From Amnibacterium flavum (GTDB taxonomy: Bacteria > Actinomycetota > Actinomycetes > Actinomycetales > Microbacteriaceae): 64,000 bases of DNA. The stretch lies in contig NZ_QEOP01000001.1 of the NCBI RefSeq assembly GCF_003097495.1, positions 1,575,830-1,639,829 on the forward strand. Reading direction: 5' to 3'. Of the stretch, positions 53,659-63,719 are shown one piece after another (position 1 is the first letter of the stretch; each line of letters begins with the position of its first letter). A program made the translations under genes and the position numbers. A model generated the notes under the pieces. It did not search any database. It was given only the letters and a program-made list of their open reading frames with translations, and was not told where the DNA came from.

Positions 53659-56418
53659 CTACGAAGCCGAAAGGTTCTCCACGAGCCACTGGATGGAGCG
53701 TGTTCGACCGCGGGCGAGTGCGGCCTCCCACTGCTCGGCGGGCAGCGCTGCCTGCACCCGGGCTCGGGTCCTCTCGGCGTAGTCGGGGTCGACGGCGTTC
53801 GCGCGATAACCGAATCGTGCACCGAGGGCATCGACGGCACCGATCATCTCCGCCGCGGCCGGCATCCGATCGAGCGCCGCGAGGGCGGACGCGTAGACGC
53901 TCGCCGTCGCGAGCGCGCTCGACGGATCGTCGCCCTCGAGGAAGCGGATGGCGCCGATGCGGATGATTCCGAGTGCGTCGGCGGCCCGGCCCACGTCGAT
54001 CAGGGTCTTCCCGCTCACGAGGCTCGAGTTGGCACGCGCCCACCCGTGGCCGACCTCGCCCCCGAGACGGTAGGCCTGACCCAACGAATCGAGCGACGCG
54101 GCCGGCCGGCCTGCGACCCGCAGGACCTCCCCGCGAATCGCCAGATGATCGGCGATCGCCCAGCGGGACTCGTCGGTGATGCGCTCGCGATAGGTCTCGG
54201 AGTCTGCGAGCAGCCGGTCCATTTCGGCGGCGTCGCCCCCGGCGATGGCGAAGAAGGCGCACATCGTCGAAGCGAGCATGCCGTGCACCGGGTCCCGCGC
54301 CTGTTTCGCCATCTCGAGATGCCGCCGGTTGTATCGGACCACCGTCAGCGGGTCGAGCACGACCGCAGCGATGAACGCCGCTGCCCTGAGAGCGCTCGCC
54401 GCCTCGTCCGGGTGCGTCGGCCCCGGCAGAGCCAGCGCCTCGTCGATGAGATCGAGCACCTCCCGACCTGCGCCGCGTTCCGCCCAGAAGCGTCCGAGCG
54501 ATCCCACCACGCTCAGTGCGATCCGCCTCTCACCGTTCGCCAGAGACCACGCGAGCGCCTGATCGAAATCGGCTCGGATCTCCCGGAGCCGCGGGCGCGT
54601 GGCGGCCGCGTCGGCGGACGTCAGCATCGCGGCGGCCCGAACCGCCGCATCTCCGAACCAGGCGGCGTGACGCGCGGACCACGACGCCGCATGGGGGTCG
54701 GGATGCACCCGGTGCATGTACTGCTTGACCGACTCGAGCAACCTGAATCGGCGCTCGCCGACGCCGGCGAGAGAGTGCACGAGCGATTTCCGCGCGAGCG
54801 ACACGGCCAGCTGACGGACGTCGCGGTCTTCGACTTCGCAGATGCCGGAGACCATGTCGAGCGTGAACGGGCCGGCGAAGCCGGCCAGCTGCGCGAGGAG
54901 TTCCCGCTCGTGGGGGGTGGTGAGACGCACGCTCCACTCGATGGCGGAGTCGATCGTTTCATGCCGGCCGCCGTCGCCCCGTCGCGATGGGGGATCGGGA
55001 GCCGTTCGCAGCGAGGTGGCGAGTTCGTCGATGCCGAGCACGTCGAGGCGCGACGCGGCCAGCTCGATGGCGAGCGGGAGGCCGTCGAGCGCGGTGCACA
55101 GCGTCTCGATCACCCGCATCTGCTCCCGATCCCAGCTCTGCACACCGCTCGCGTCGGTGGCTCGTTCGAGGAAGAGCTGAACGGCGTCCGACAGCTGTTC
55201 GCCAACGAGGGGAGGCACGGCGATCACCCGTTCACCGGGCATTCGGAGCGCTTCGCGGCTCGTGACGAGGATGCTGAGGCCGGCGCAGAGTCCGAGCAGG
55301 CGTGAACACGCGGCGGCGACGGATCCGAGGACATGCTCGGCGTTGTCGAGCACCAGCAGTGCGCGGCGTCCCGCGATAGCTCGCTCGATCGCGTCGAACG
55401 TCTGCTCCGCCGCCCCCACGGTCTCCGCTATCCGGGACAGCACGTCGTCGGCGGTGGCCGGGGTGAGATCGACGAGCCACTGCACCTCATCATCGGCGAT
55501 GTCGATCCTGCGGGTCGACTCCACGGCGAGCCGCGTCTTGCCGACCCCGGCCGCTCCGGTCAGAGTCACGAGCCGTGACGAGGCGCGGCCGCGTTCGAGC
55601 GTGCGGAGAAGATCCGCGCGGCCCACGAAACGGGTGAGCGGCAGCGGTATGCCGACGCGCTCGACCGGTGCGGCGTTCGCATCGGCGAGTCCGACGATGT
55701 CCGGGTCCTGTCGCAGAACCGCGAGTCTCATGGCGGAGGCCTCGGGATGCGGATCGACACCGGAATCGCGGGACGCGTCGATGTGGTGGTCGAGGACGCG
55801 CAGCGCATCCCCCGACCTGCCCGTGCGGGCGAGTGCTCCGGCGAGGGAGCGCTGGAGGTCGCCGTCCAGCGGGGTCGATTCGGCGAGAGGCTGCAGGATC
55901 AGCACCGCGGCCGCGGCGTCACCGCTCGAGATGCGCGCCGCGGCGAGCTGCACGACAGCCTCACGGCGCAATGCGGCGACACGCCCGGCCAGAGGCACGG
56001 AGAAGGGGAACTCCCTCGCCCAGGCGAGCGGCTCGGGATGCCAGCGGCGAAGGGCTTCGCCGAGCTCCCGCTGGACCTCCTCCGCCTCGGCGCCTGCGCG
56101 AGAGACGAGATCCTCGAGTTCGACCACGTCGACGGTGACGGCGTCCGCGTCCAGACGGTATCCATCCCGTCCGCCGCTCAACACATCGGCCCATCCGCGG
56201 CTGCGCAGGCGCGATACGTGGGCGCGCAGGCTCGAGAGCACCTCGTCGGGGGGCTCCAGCCAGAGGTCCCGCACCAGCGTCTCGGCCCTTATCGGCTCGC
56301 CGCGCGCGATCGCCAGCCGTGCGAGCACGGCCTGGGGGATGAGCCCCCGCACCTGCTCCGGCGCGGAGTCGCCGGACACGGCGAAGCCGCCGAGGAGCGA
56401 GACGCGCACCGACATCAC
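53659..56418 (-). CDS. AfsR/SARP-like STAND transcriptional regulator, copy 2
   Basis: A 919-residue regulator. The N-terminus is a winged-helix, OmpR-type DNA-binding domain (IRAETLVRDLWLEPPDEVLS, with a RAHVSRLRSRG recognition region). A bacterial transcriptional activation (BTAD) segment follows at ~95-240. The NB-ARC/STAND ATPase has P-loop GAAGVGKTR and Walker B LLVLDNAEHVLG, with GLPLAIELAASRL. The C-terminal third is helical TPR-like. Such proteins regulate specialised or stress genes after nucleotide binding and oligomerisation. The ATG overlaps the stop of the upstream paralogue by 4 bp. No recognisable target cluster adjoins it. Confidence 0.9.
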   Translation of the reverse strand: MMSVRVSLLGGFAVSGDSAPEQVRGLIPQAVLARLAIARGEPIRAETLVRDLWLEPPDEVLSSLRAHVSRLRSRGWADVLSGGRDGYRLDADAVTVDVVELEDLVSRAGAEAEEVQRELGEALRRWHPEPLAWAREFPFSVPLAGRVAALRREAVVQLAAARISSGDAAAAVLILQPLAESTPLDGDLQRSLAGALARTGRSGDALRVLDHHIDASRDSGVDPHPEASAMRLAVLRQDPDIVGLADANAAPVERVGIPLPLTRFVGRADLLRTLERGRASSRLVTLTGAAGVGKTRLAVESTRRIDIADDEVQWLVDLTPATADDVLSRIAETVGAAEQTFDAIERAIAGRRALLVLDNAEHVLGSVAAACSRLLGLCAGLSILVTSREALRMPGERVIAVPPLVGEQLSDAVQLFLERATDASGVQSWDREQMRVIETLCTALDGLPLAIELAASRLDVLGIDELATSLRTAPDPPSRRGDGGRHETIDSAIEWSVRLTTPHERELLAQLAGFAGPFTLDMVSGICEVEDRDVRQLAVSLARKSLVHSLAGVGERRFRLLESVKQYMHRVHPDPHAASWSARHAAWFGDAAVRAAAMLTSADAAATRPRLREIRADFDQALAWSLANGERRIALSVVGSLGRFWAERGAGREVLDLIDEALALPGPTHPDEAASALRAAAFIAAVVLDPLTVVRYNRRHLEMAKQARDPVHGMLASTMCAFFAIAGGDAAEMDRLLADSETYRERITDESRWAIADHLAIRGEVLRVAGRPAASLDSLGQAYRLGGEVGHGWARANSSLVSGKTLIDVGRAADALGIIRIGAIRFLEGDDPSSALATASVYASALAALDRMPAAAEMIGAVDALGARFGYRANAVDPDYAERTRARVQAALPAEQWEAALARGRTRSIQWLVENLSAS

Positions 56419-59297
56419 TGCGCCGCGGCGGGGCCCGTGAATCCGACGGCGGGCGTGGGAACGGCGAGGTCCGACGGCGTCGATTGCGGCAGACGACCGA
56501 CGAGCTGCATGACGTCATCCCATCCGAGGTCGCGGCCATTGCGATATTCGCGGTCGAAGTCTTCCACGCTGAGCGCCGCCGCGACAGCCCTCCGCAGCCG
56601 GTGAGCCTCGTCGCCTTCAGCGCTCGCCGTGCTGTATCCGTATCGGACACCCAGCGCGTCGACCGCGCCGAAGAGGCGCGCCCCGATCTCGTGACGTTCG
56701 ACGAAAGCACACGCTCCGGCGATGATGTGCAGCAGGGCGAGACCGGCGGCTGAGTCTTCGTGCGAACGCGCCCATTCGATCGAGTCACTGGCCAGGGAGA
56801 TCGCCTCACGGGGCCGGCGAGCGTCGACGAGCGTCTTGGCGAGCACATAGCGCGCGCTGGTGACCATCCAGGTGTAGCCGACCTCCGCGGCGAGCAGGTG
56901 CGAACGAGTGAGTGCCCGCATCGCGTCGTCCAGACGACCGGAGGAGCGCAGCATCTGCCCGGCGCACAGGAGCACCTCGCTCCTCGCCCAGAGCGGCGCG
57001 GACCGCGCTAGTTCGGTCGCCGCGGAGATGAGGGCTTCGCTCGTGGCCCGGTCGCCGAAGAGCGACTGTCCGTAAGCGGCTCGCGCCAGGGCGACGGCGG
57101 TCGTCGAGGCGTCTCCCGCTTCGCGGCCGTGAGCCTCAGCCGCGGCGATCGCCACGAACCCGGCCTCGGCGTCCCCCAGCTGATAGGCGAGATTCGCGAG
57201 CTCGAGCTCGGCGAGCGGGACGGCGAGCAGCAGCGCTTCGTCCTGGGGTTCAGCAGTGACATCGGCGGTGCCCTGCGCCGGGCCGGCGAGCCCCAGCGCG
57301 GCGTCGAGACGTGCACGCCCCTCGACGAAGCGACCGCGCAGATGCCAGTACTGAGCCAGCCCCGCCGTGATGAGGACCGCGCTTCTCCGGTCATCAGCGG
57401 AGACAGCGCTGTCGAGCGCAGCATCGATGTCAGCACGGAAACCGTCGAGGACGGCCATGGTGTCACGAGCTTCGAACGCCCGCAGCGAGGGGCTCAGGGC
57501 CCACACCAGGTCTGCGAACCAGCGGCGGTGGCGCTCCACCCAGTCGTCGACATCGACCCCGGGACCACGATCTGCCATGAACTCGCGCATCGATTCGAGC
57601 ATGCGCAGGCGCGCGCGGCCCGTTTCGCTGCGCTCTTCGGAGAGCAACGATCTGCCGACCAGCTCCCGCAGCGCCGCCTCCGCTTCGATCGGGTCTAGAC
57701 CCTCGATTCCTGCGAACGCCTCGACGGTGAAGGGACCCGCGAAGCGCGCAGCATGCTCGAGCGTGCGCTGCAGGTAGGGGCCGAGCAGGTCGAAGGTCCA
57801 CGAGATCGCGCTCTGCACGCTGCCGTGCCTGCCCGACGCCGACCACGCTCCGAGCCCCGCCCGGACCGCGTCGGCGTCGAGAACGTCGAGGCGAGCCGCA
57901 GCGAGCTCCAGGGCGAGGGGGATCCCATCCAATTCGGCGCAGAGCCTGCGCGCAGAGTCCTCCTCCTCCTCGTCGAACGGATCGCCGCCCCTGACGTCCG
58001 TCGCCCGCTCGAGCAGGAGACGCCAGGCGTCATCGAACTCCGCATCGGAGAAGGGGCGCAGCACGAAGGTCTTCTCGTCCTTCAGGCGAAGCGGCTCGCG
58101 GCTGGTGACGAGCACCCTCAACGCAGGGTCGCTGTCGAGCAGGCCCGCGACCGCGATCGCGAGGGCGCCGATCACGTGGTCGGCGTTGTCGAGGATGAGG
58201 AGCACACGACGGCCCGAGAGTCGCCTGGTGATCGCGTCGAGGGTCGCTTCGGTGGCGCGCACGACGCCCGCGATGACGCCCACGACGGCATCGGGGGCGC
58301 GCACGTCCGCCAGATCGACCAGGTACTGCTCGTCGTCGAGAGCCGTCGTCGCCGATCGTGCGAGTTCGACGGCGGTTCGCGTCTTGCCGACCCCTGCCGG
58401 ACCGACGATGGTGATGAGCCGCTCCCGCGTGCGAGCCTCCCGCAGCCGGGAGAGATCGCCGCTTCGACCGACGAAGCGGGTCAATGGGATCTGCACCCCG
58501 ACGCGCACGACCACGCCGCGCGACCCGGTCACCGGTGCGACGACGGAGGGTTCCAGACGCACGATCGAGGTGCGGAGCGCTGCGATGCGCGGGGAACCCC
58601 CCGCGTCGTCGTCACCGCCCGGGGAGCGGAAGGCGTCGAGTACATCGACCGCGTCCGAGAACCGCGTCTGCCGCGCGAGCGCTGTCGCGAAGAGGCGGAC
58701 GGGTCGCTCGTGCCCCGGGTTCCTCGCCACAAGGCGTTCGAGCACGGCCGTGGCGAGCGCGTGGTCTCCGAGCGCCAGCGCCGTCTCACCGAGATCCTCC
58801 TCGAGCACACGACGACGCTCCGCGAAGCTCCGCCGCGCCGAGGCGAGGAAGGGGGCCCCTTCGAGGCCCGCGACGAGTTCGCGGTCGACCTGGAGCGCGA
58901 GGTCGGTGAGCTCGGCGAGGTGGCTCTCATCCGCGCGCGGCGCACCGAGTGCGTCGATGCGGTCCATGAGGTGCACGGCGTCGACTCCCGAGCGTGCGAT
59001 GTCGAGGACATAACCGCCTCGGGTGCCGACGAGAGCCGCACCGACGCCTGCCGAACGCAGCCGTGACAGATGAGCTCGCAGTGTCGACACCGCCGATTCC
59101 GGGATGTCGGTCCAGACGTCGGCGATGAGCTGGTCGGTGCTCACGAGCTCGCCGGGAGACCACGCCAGTCGAGCCAGGAGCGCTCGCGGAAGGTCGCCGC
59201 GGATCCTGAGGTCGTCCCGTCCTCCCGCTTCTTCACGTCCCTCATCGCGAACGGCGATCTCGAGAACTCCCAGCATGCGTACTTCGATCAGTGTCAC
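56415..59297 (-). CDS. AfsR/SARP-like STAND transcriptional regulator, copy 1
   Basis: About 960 residues. GTG 59297 is preferred because AAGGA lies six bases upstream and the protein then starts [16 protein letters not shown], matching the paralogue; ATG 59315 is an alternative. It has the same architecture: winged helix ([19 protein letters not shown]), BTAD, NB-ARC with GPAGVGKTR and [28 protein letters not shown], then TPR-like repeats. Both copies share motifs such as FVGR and GPFT along their length. The gene is divergent from proS, and the two copies form one translationally coupled unit. Confidence 0.9.
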   Translation of the reverse strand: MTLIEVRMLGVLEIAVRDEGREEAGGRDDLRIRGDLPRALLARLAWSPGELVSTDQLIADVWTDIPESAVSTLRAHLSRLRSAGVGAALVGTRGGYVLDIARSGVDAVHLMDRIDALGAPRADESHLAELTDLALQVDRELVAGLEGAPFLASARRSFAERRRVLEEDLGETALALGDHALATAVLERLVARNPGHERPVRLFATALARQTRFSDAVDVLDAFRSPGGDDDAGGSPRIAALRTSIVRLEPSVVAPVTGSRGVVVRVGVQIPLTRFVGRSGDLSRLREARTRERLITIVGPAGVGKTRTAVELARSATTALDDEQYLVDLADVRAPDAVVGVIAGVVRATEATLDAITRRLSGRRVLLILDNADHVIGALAIAVAGLLDSDPALRVLVTSREPLRLKDEKTFVLRPFSDAEFDDAWRLLLERATDVRGGDPFDEEEEDSARRLCAELDGIPLALELAAARLDVLDADAVRAGLGAWSASGRHGSVQSAISWTFDLLGPYLQRTLEHAARFAGPFTVEAFAGIEGLDPIEAEAALRELVGRSLLSEERSETGRARLRMLESMREFMADRGPGVDVDDWVERHRRWFADLVWALSPSLRAFEARDTMAVLDGFRADIDAALDSAVSADDRRSAVLITAGLAQYWHLRGRFVEGRARLDAALGLAGPAQGTADVTAEPQDEALLLAVPLAELELANLAYQLGDAEAGFVAIAAAEAHGREAGDASTTAVALARAAYGQSLFGDRATSEALISAATELARSAPLWARSEVLLCAGQMLRSSGRLDDAMRALTRSHLLAAEVGYTWMVTSARYVLAKTLVDARRPREAISLASDSIEWARSHEDSAAGLALLHIIAGACAFVERHEIGARLFGAVDALGVRYGYSTASAEGDEAHRLRRAVAAALSVEDFDREYRNGRDLGWDDVMQLVGRLPQSTPSDLAVPTPAVGFTGPAAAQ

Positions 59298-59493
59298 GGC
59301 CCGTCCTTCGTCCATCGCCTCGACGCTAGGGATCCGCGCCCCCGTGTCGCTCTCCGATCGAGGCGTGCAACGCTGCTGCAATGCGGATGGCTGGGGATGG
59401 GCGCGCGCTCGTCCTGCGCACCGGGACGCGACCCTTCCGGTGAGCCCGCACGCAGACGGGCGCGCAGGGGCGCGCTCGGTAGACTCGGTTCCC

Positions 59494-61269
59494 GTGTCAA
59501 CCCGCATGAGCAAGCTCTTCGTCCGCACCCTCCGTGAGGACCCCGCCGATGCCGAGGTCGCGAGCCACCGGCTCCTCGTCCGCGCGGGGTACATCCGCCG
59601 TCAGGCCCCCGGGATCTTCGCCTGGCTGCCGCTCGGGCTGCGGGTGCGCGCCAAGGTCGAGCGCATCGTGCGCGAGGAGATGGCGAACGCGGGTGCGCAG
59701 GAGGTCCTGTTCCCCGGACTGCTGCCGCGCGAGCCCTACGAGGCCACCGGTCGGTGGGAGGAGTACGGCGACGGCATCTTCCGTCTGAAGGACCGCAAGG
59801 ACGCCGACTACCTGCTCGCGCCCACGCACGAGGAGGTCTTCACGCTCATGGTGAAGGACCTCTATTCGTCCTACAAGGATCTGCCGCTCACGATCTTCCA
59901 GATCCAGGACAAGTACCGCGACGAGGCCCGCCCCCGTGCCGGCCTCCTGCGAGGTCGCGAGTTCTCCATGAAGGACGCCTACTCCTTCGACTGGACGGAT
60001 GCCGGGCTCGACGAGAGCTACCAGGCCCAGCGCGACGCCTACGAGCGCATCTTCACGCGTCTCGGCCTCGAATACGTCATCGTCGCCGCCGACGCGGGCG
60101 CGATGGGCGGCTCGAAGAGCGAGGAGTTCCTGCACCCCACGCCCATCGGCGAGGACACGTTCGTCCGCTCGCCCGGTGGCTTCACGGCGAACGTCGAAGC
60201 GTTCACCACGCTGGTGCCCGAATCGATCCCGTTCGGCGACGCACCCGATCCCGTGGTCTTCGACTCGCCGAACACGCCCACCATCAAGACGCTGGTCGAG
60301 CTCGCGAACGCCGAGCAGCCCCGCGCCGACCGCCCGTGGACCGCCGCGGACACCCTCAAGAACGTGGTGCTCGCTCTGACCCACCTCGACGGCACCCGCG
60401 AGCTCGTCGTCGTCGGCGTCCCCGGCGACCGCGAGGTCGACATGAAGCGGGCTGAGGTCCAGTTCCAGCCCGCAGAGGTCGAGCCCGCGACGGAAGCCGA
60501 CTTCGACCGCGTCGCCGGTCTCGTCAAGGGGTACATCGGCCCCTGGTCGCCCGAGGGTCCCGTGCTCGGTCTCGACTCCGCCACCGACATCCGCTACCTG
60601 CTCGACCCGCGGGTGGTCGACGGCACCGCGTGGATCACCGGCGCGAACGAATACGAGAAGCACGTTTTCGGCCTCATCGCCGGACGCGACTTCACGAGCG
60701 ACGGCACCGCCGAGATCGCCGACGTCCGCGAGGGCGACCCCGCCCCCGACGGCTCGGGTCCCGTGTCACTCGACCGTGGAACCGAGATCGGTCACGTCTT
60801 CCAGCTGGGCCGCAAGTACGCCGAGGCTCTGGGCCTGCAGGTGCTCGACCCCAACGGCAAGCTCGTCACCGTCACGATGGGCTCCTACGGGATCGGCGTC
60901 ACACGCAACCTGGCGCTCATCGCCGAGGCGAACGCCGACGATCGGGGCCTCGTCTGGCCCCGCGCCGTCGCACCGTTCGACGTGCACATCGTCGCGACCG
61001 GCAAGGATGACGCGGTCTACGCCGCCGCCGAGGCGCTCGCGGCCGAGCTCGACGCCGCAGGGGTCGAGGTCCTCTACGACGACCGTCCGAAGGTTTCGCC
61101 CGGTGTGAAGTTCGGCGACGCCGAGCTTCTCGGGGTGCCCACCATCGTCATCGTCGGCAAGGGACTCGCCGACGGGACCATCGAGCTGTGGGACCGGAAG
61201 TCGGGGGAGCGCACCCCCGTTCCCGCTGCTGACGCCGCCTCCCGGGTGCTCGCCGAGATCCGAGGCTGA
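59494..61269 (+). CDS. proS: Prolyl-tRNA synthetase
   Basis: A 591-residue class IIa synthetase of the bacterial type. Motif 2 lies around [24 protein letters not shown] and motif 3 around [16 protein letters not shown]. The ~180-residue insertion between motifs 2 and 3 (from about residue 220) is the YbaK-like editing domain that hydrolyses Ala-tRNA(Pro). GTG 59494 gives [13 protein letters not shown], the usual opening; ATG 59506 is also in frame. The anticodon-binding domain is at the C-terminus. It lies between ispG and nusA, in the conserved bacterial order. Confidence 0.97.
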   Translation: MSTRMSKLFVRTLREDPADAEVASHRLLVRAGYIRRQAPGIFAWLPLGLRVRAKVERIVREEMANAGAQEVLFPGLLPREPYEATGRWEEYGDGIFRLKDRKDADYLLAPTHEEVFTLMVKDLYSSYKDLPLTIFQIQDKYRDEARPRAGLLRGREFSMKDAYSFDWTDAGLDESYQAQRDAYERIFTRLGLEYVIVAADAGAMGGSKSEEFLHPTPIGEDTFVRSPGGFTANVEAFTTLVPESIPFGDAPDPVVFDSPNTPTIKTLVELANAEQPRADRPWTAADTLKNVVLALTHLDGTRELVVVGVPGDREVDMKRAEVQFQPAEVEPATEADFDRVAGLVKGYIGPWSPEGPVLGLDSATDIRYLLDPRVVDGTAWITGANEYEKHVFGLIAGRDFTSDGTAEIADVREGDPAPDGSGPVSLDRGTEIGHVFQLGRKYAEALGLQVLDPNGKLVTVTMGSYGIGVTRNLALIAEANADDRGLVWPRAVAPFDVHIVATGKDDAVYAAAEALAAELDAAGVEVLYDDRPKVSPGVKFGDAELLGVPTIVIVGKGLADGTIELWDRKSGERTPVPAADAASRVLAEIRG

Positions 61270-61274
61270 CCCCC

Positions 61275-61724
61275 ATGGGCCGGGGCGACGTCAGGTACGT
61301 GCCACCCACGCGCTACGAGCGCGTGTTCAACGCGATCGTCGTCTGGCTCAGCCGTCGCGGCATCCCGTTCGGCAGAACCCAGGTGCTCACCGTCACCGGA
61401 CGCAAGTCCGGGGAACCCCGTTCCACCCCCGTCAACCCGTTCGACATCGCAGGCTCGCGGTATCTCGTCGGCGCCCACGGCACCTCCCAGTGGGTTCGCA
61501 ACCTCCGCGTCGCCGGGTCAGCTGAACTCCGGCGGGGGCGGCGGGTCGAGGAGTTCCAGGTGACCGAGGTCGCCGACTCCGACAAGATCCCGGTGCTCCG
61601 GGCGTACATCCGGATCTTCTGGCCGGCCGTCAAGGGCTGCTTCGGTGTGCCGGAGCACCCCACGGACGAGGAGATCCGGGCCGTGGCGCACCTGCACCCG
61701 GTATTCGTCATCGACAAGCGCTGA
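61275..61724 (+). CDS. Deazaflavin-dependent nitroreductase family protein
   Basis: A 149-residue member of the DUF385/Ddn family, with TVTGRKSGEPRSTPVNPF and GSRYLVGAHGTSQWVRNLR, the family's cofactor-binding pattern. Members use coenzyme F420 or related deazaflavins, though some bind FMN or heme. This suggests, but does not prove, F420 in this organism. It starts 5 bp after the proS stop, so co-transcription is likely. Confidence 0.85.
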   Translation: MGRGDVRYVPPTRYERVFNAIVVWLSRRGIPFGRTQVLTVTGRKSGEPRSTPVNPFDIAGSRYLVGAHGTSQWVRNLRVAGSAELRRGRRVEEFQVTEVADSDKIPVLRAYIRIFWPAVKGCFGVPEHPTDEEIRAVAHLHPVFVIDKR

Positions 61725-61730
61725 GCCGGG

Positions 61731-61763
61731 GGTCGCGGGCGGCCTCACGGGACCCCCGCGATC
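61731..61763 (+). terminator. Hairpin after the deazaflavin-family gene
   Basis: GGTCGCGGG (61731-61739) pairs with CCCGCGATC (61755-61763) over nine positions with one G-U. It begins six bases after the stop, between convergent genes. No U-tract is evident. Confidence 0.45.
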
Positions 61764-61851
61764 GGACCGGGTGAGTCTCGATACGCGCCTCGCGCCCGTC
61801 GACCTCCGCCCGTCGAGCTCGTCGAAACGCAGGCCTCCGCCCGCCGCGACG

Positions 61852-62157
61852 TCAGCCGACGGAGGTGACGAAGTCGATCCACATCTCGGCGATGCGCTGC
61901 GGCTGCCCTTCGAACGCGGCGGCTCGCTCGGGGGAGGCGGAGTAGTGCTCCTCGAACTCGCGGAACCCCGCTTCATCGCCGGGCAGGCTCACGGCCCAGG
62001 TGAACATCGAGTTCTTCGCATCCGCGTAGGCGAACTCGACGTGGAATCCGTACTCGACGCGCATGGGGAGGAGCTCGTCGCGCATCCACTCGACGAAGTC
62101 GTCGAACATCTCGGGGTGGATGCGGTAGCGGCGCAGCTGGATGGTTCTCTCGGTCAC
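61852..62157 (-). CDS. NIPSNAP-like small protein
   Basis: About 101 residues from GTG 62157 ([20 protein letters not shown]); a GTG at 62175 would add six. The LRRYRIHPE opening, [17 protein letters not shown], and the Glu-rich middle with paired aromatic residues match the alpha/beta ferredoxin-like NIPSNAP fold. Its function in bacteria is unknown. It is divergent from nusA across 170 bp. Family assignment is moderately supported. Confidence 0.65.
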   Translation of the reverse strand: MTERTIQLRRYRIHPEMFDDFVEWMRDELLPMRVEYGFHVEFAYADAKNSMFTWAVSLPGDEAGFREFEEHYSASPERAAAFEGQPQRIAEMWIDFVTSVG

Positions 62158-62327
62158 GCGCCCATTCAACAGCACCGACCCGAGTAGGAGGCGGCCCTGA
62201 CCCGAGTCGATGGCAGCCGTCGCTGCCCCGAGCCGTCCTGATCGGGCGGGGGAGCCTGCGGATCGGGTACCTTGGATGCGGCCCGCGTCATCTGCGGGTG
62301 TCTCATCGTGAATATGGAGTACCGCCC

Positions 62328-63332
62328 GTGGAAATCGACCTGAGCGTTTTGCGTCTGATGGAACGGGAGCGCGAGATCCCCTTCGACGAGCTCGTCCAGA
62401 TCATCGAGCAGGCGATCCTCACCGCCTACCTCAAGCACACCGGCGCCCCCGAACCCAAGCACGGCAGCGACGACGCCCCGGCTGCTCGCGTGCAGATCGA
62501 CCGCAAGACCGGTCACGTCGCCGTGTTCGTCCCCGAGGTCGATGACGAGGGCGCCGTCGTCGGCGAGGCCGAGGACAGCCCCAGCGACTTCGGGCGCATC
62601 GCCGCGTTCGCAGCGAAGCAGGTCATCAACCAGCGCCTCCGCGACATCGGCGACGACAAGGTGCTCGGCGAGTTCAAGGGACGCGAGGGCGACATCGTCG
62701 CCGGCGTCATCCAGCAGGGCCCCAATCCCCGCATGGTCCACGTCGATCTCGGAACCGTCGAGGCGATCCTTCCTCCCGAGGAGCAGGTCGCGGGCGAGAC
62801 CTACGGCCACGGTGAGCGCATCCGCGTGTACGTGACGAGCGTCGCGAAGGGCACGAAGGGCCCGTCGATCACGGTGTCGCGAACCCACCCGTCGCTGGTG
62901 CGCAAGCTGTTCGCCCTCGAGGTTCCCGAGATCGCGAGCGGTCTCGTCGAGATCGTCTCACTGGCTCGTGAGGCCGGCCACCGCACCAAGATCGCCGTGA
63001 AGGCCACGGAGCCCGGCATCAACGCCAAGGGCGCCTGCATCGGCGAGCTGGGCCAGCGCGTCCGTGCCGTCTCGGCGGAGCTCGGCGGCGAGAAGATCGA
63101 CATCGTCGACTACTCCGAGGATCTGCCCCGGTTCGTCGCGAACGCGCTGTCGCCGGCGAAGGTGACGAGTTCGTACGTGATCGATGCGTCCCTGAAGGCG
63201 GTCCGCGCCCTGGTCCCCGACTACCAGCTGTCGTTGGCGATCGGCAAGGAGGGCCAGAACGCCCGCCTCGCCGCCAAGCTGACGGGCGCGAAAATCGACA
63301 TCCAGCCGGACTCCATCCTCGAAGGCGATTGA
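62328..63332 (+). CDS. nusA: Transcription termination/antitermination factor NusA
   Basis: A 334-residue NusA starting at GTG 62328 with GGAG eight bases upstream and opening [22 protein letters not shown]. An N-terminal RNA polymerase-binding domain, an S1 domain ([13 protein letters not shown]), KH1 ([20 protein letters not shown]) and KH2 ([17 protein letters not shown]) are present, and there is no C-terminal acidic-repeat extension, as usual in Actinobacteria. rimP, the usual upstream neighbour, is absent here, so nusA likely has its own promoter. Its 3' end is duplicated and inverted just downstream. Confidence 0.97.
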   Translation: MEIDLSVLRLMEREREIPFDELVQIIEQAILTAYLKHTGAPEPKHGSDDAPAARVQIDRKTGHVAVFVPEVDDEGAVVGEAEDSPSDFGRIAAFAAKQVINQRLRDIGDDKVLGEFKGREGDIVAGVIQQGPNPRMVHVDLGTVEAILPPEEQVAGETYGHGERIRVYVTSVAKGTKGPSITVSRTHPSLVRKLFALEVPEIASGLVEIVSLAREAGHRTKIAVKATEPGINAKGACIGELGQRVRAVSAELGGEKIDIVDYSEDLPRFVANALSPAKVTSSYVIDASLKAVRALVPDYQLSLAIGKEGQNARLAAKLTGAKIDIQPDSILEGD

Positions 63333-63360
63333 GGTCCGGTTGGATGGCGATTTTCGCGCC
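63285..63360 (+). repeat. 27-bp inverted repeat spanning the nusA stop
   Basis: 63285-63311 and 63334-63360 are complementary at 25 of 27 positions, with a 22-base spacer containing the nusA stop TGA (63330-63332). Arm 1 lies inside the nusA coding sequence (the AKIDIQPD codons); arm 2 is outside it. One of the two mismatches becomes a G-U pair in RNA. The structure could terminate transcription or stabilise the 3' end, and looks like an inverted copy of the nusA end. Confidence 0.85.
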
Positions 63361-63442
63361 GCAGTGATGACGCGCCAGCGTCAGCGCGAGGACCCGGAGC
63401 GCTGACATCCAGCCGGACTCCATCCTCGAAGGCGATTGAGGT
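63297..63442 (+). repeat. 39-bp direct repeat of the nusA 3' end
   Basis: The 39 bases at 63297-63335, including the final codons and stop of nusA, reappear without change at 63404-63442; the bases flanking each copy differ. The second copy lies after a 68-bp interval that holds the inverted arm. The duplicate reads [11 protein letters not shown] plus stop in one frame but has no start. Confidence 0.92.
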
Positions 63443-63719
63443 TCACCTCTCGGTACGCGCTTCGCTCTACGAGACCTCCGGCGTTCCCGCCTAACCGGCA
63501 CCGACCGCCGGTGGGGGTTCTCCCTCCCGGGGGATGCGAGTACACTTGATGCGTCCCCCTTCTCGTTAGTGGGAATCGTCATGCCCGCCTCCGCCTTCCG
63601 CGGGGCCGGCACGGAAGAACAGGCTGATCGGCTTATGGACAACTAATGAGCGACTCGAAATGAGTTCCTCCAACCGTTAATCGGTCTGCCCTGTCTGGGT
63701 GGGCCCAGACAGGAGAAAA
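63440..63719 (+). other. nusA-infB interval without ylxR
   Basis: No intact YlxR (short protein with a CVGCR-type motif) is found where it usually lies. A frame stays open from 63440 to 63646. From ATG 63581 it gives a 21-residue peptide ending in EQADRLMDN. Two tiny ATG-starting frames overlap its end by ATG/stop junctions (five and six residues). Whether the 21-residue end is a ylxR remnant, a leader peptide or chance cannot be decided from the sequence. Confidence 0.5.
63690..63715 (+). promoter_or_regulatory. RBS-overlapping hairpin before infB
   Basis: CCTGTCTGGG (63690-63699) and CCCAGACAGG (63704-63713) form a perfect 10-bp stem with the loop TGGG. The Shine-Dalgarno AGGAG (63711-63715) shares three bases with the stem and is four bases before GTG 63720. 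It could limit initiation on infB. Confidence 0.6.

Noticed and set aside
61770..61835. Sequence resembling dispersed CTCGATACGC...GTCGAAAC intergenic repeats of Microbacteriaceae
   Set aside because: Only a single diverged stretch here and a weaker one near 63446-63476; not enough to define a repeat from this window.
63440..63646. Frameshifted or degraded ylxR
   Set aside because: No CVGCR-type motif or other YlxR signature is readable in any frame, so a remnant is only speculation; it is reported instead as an interval without ylxR.
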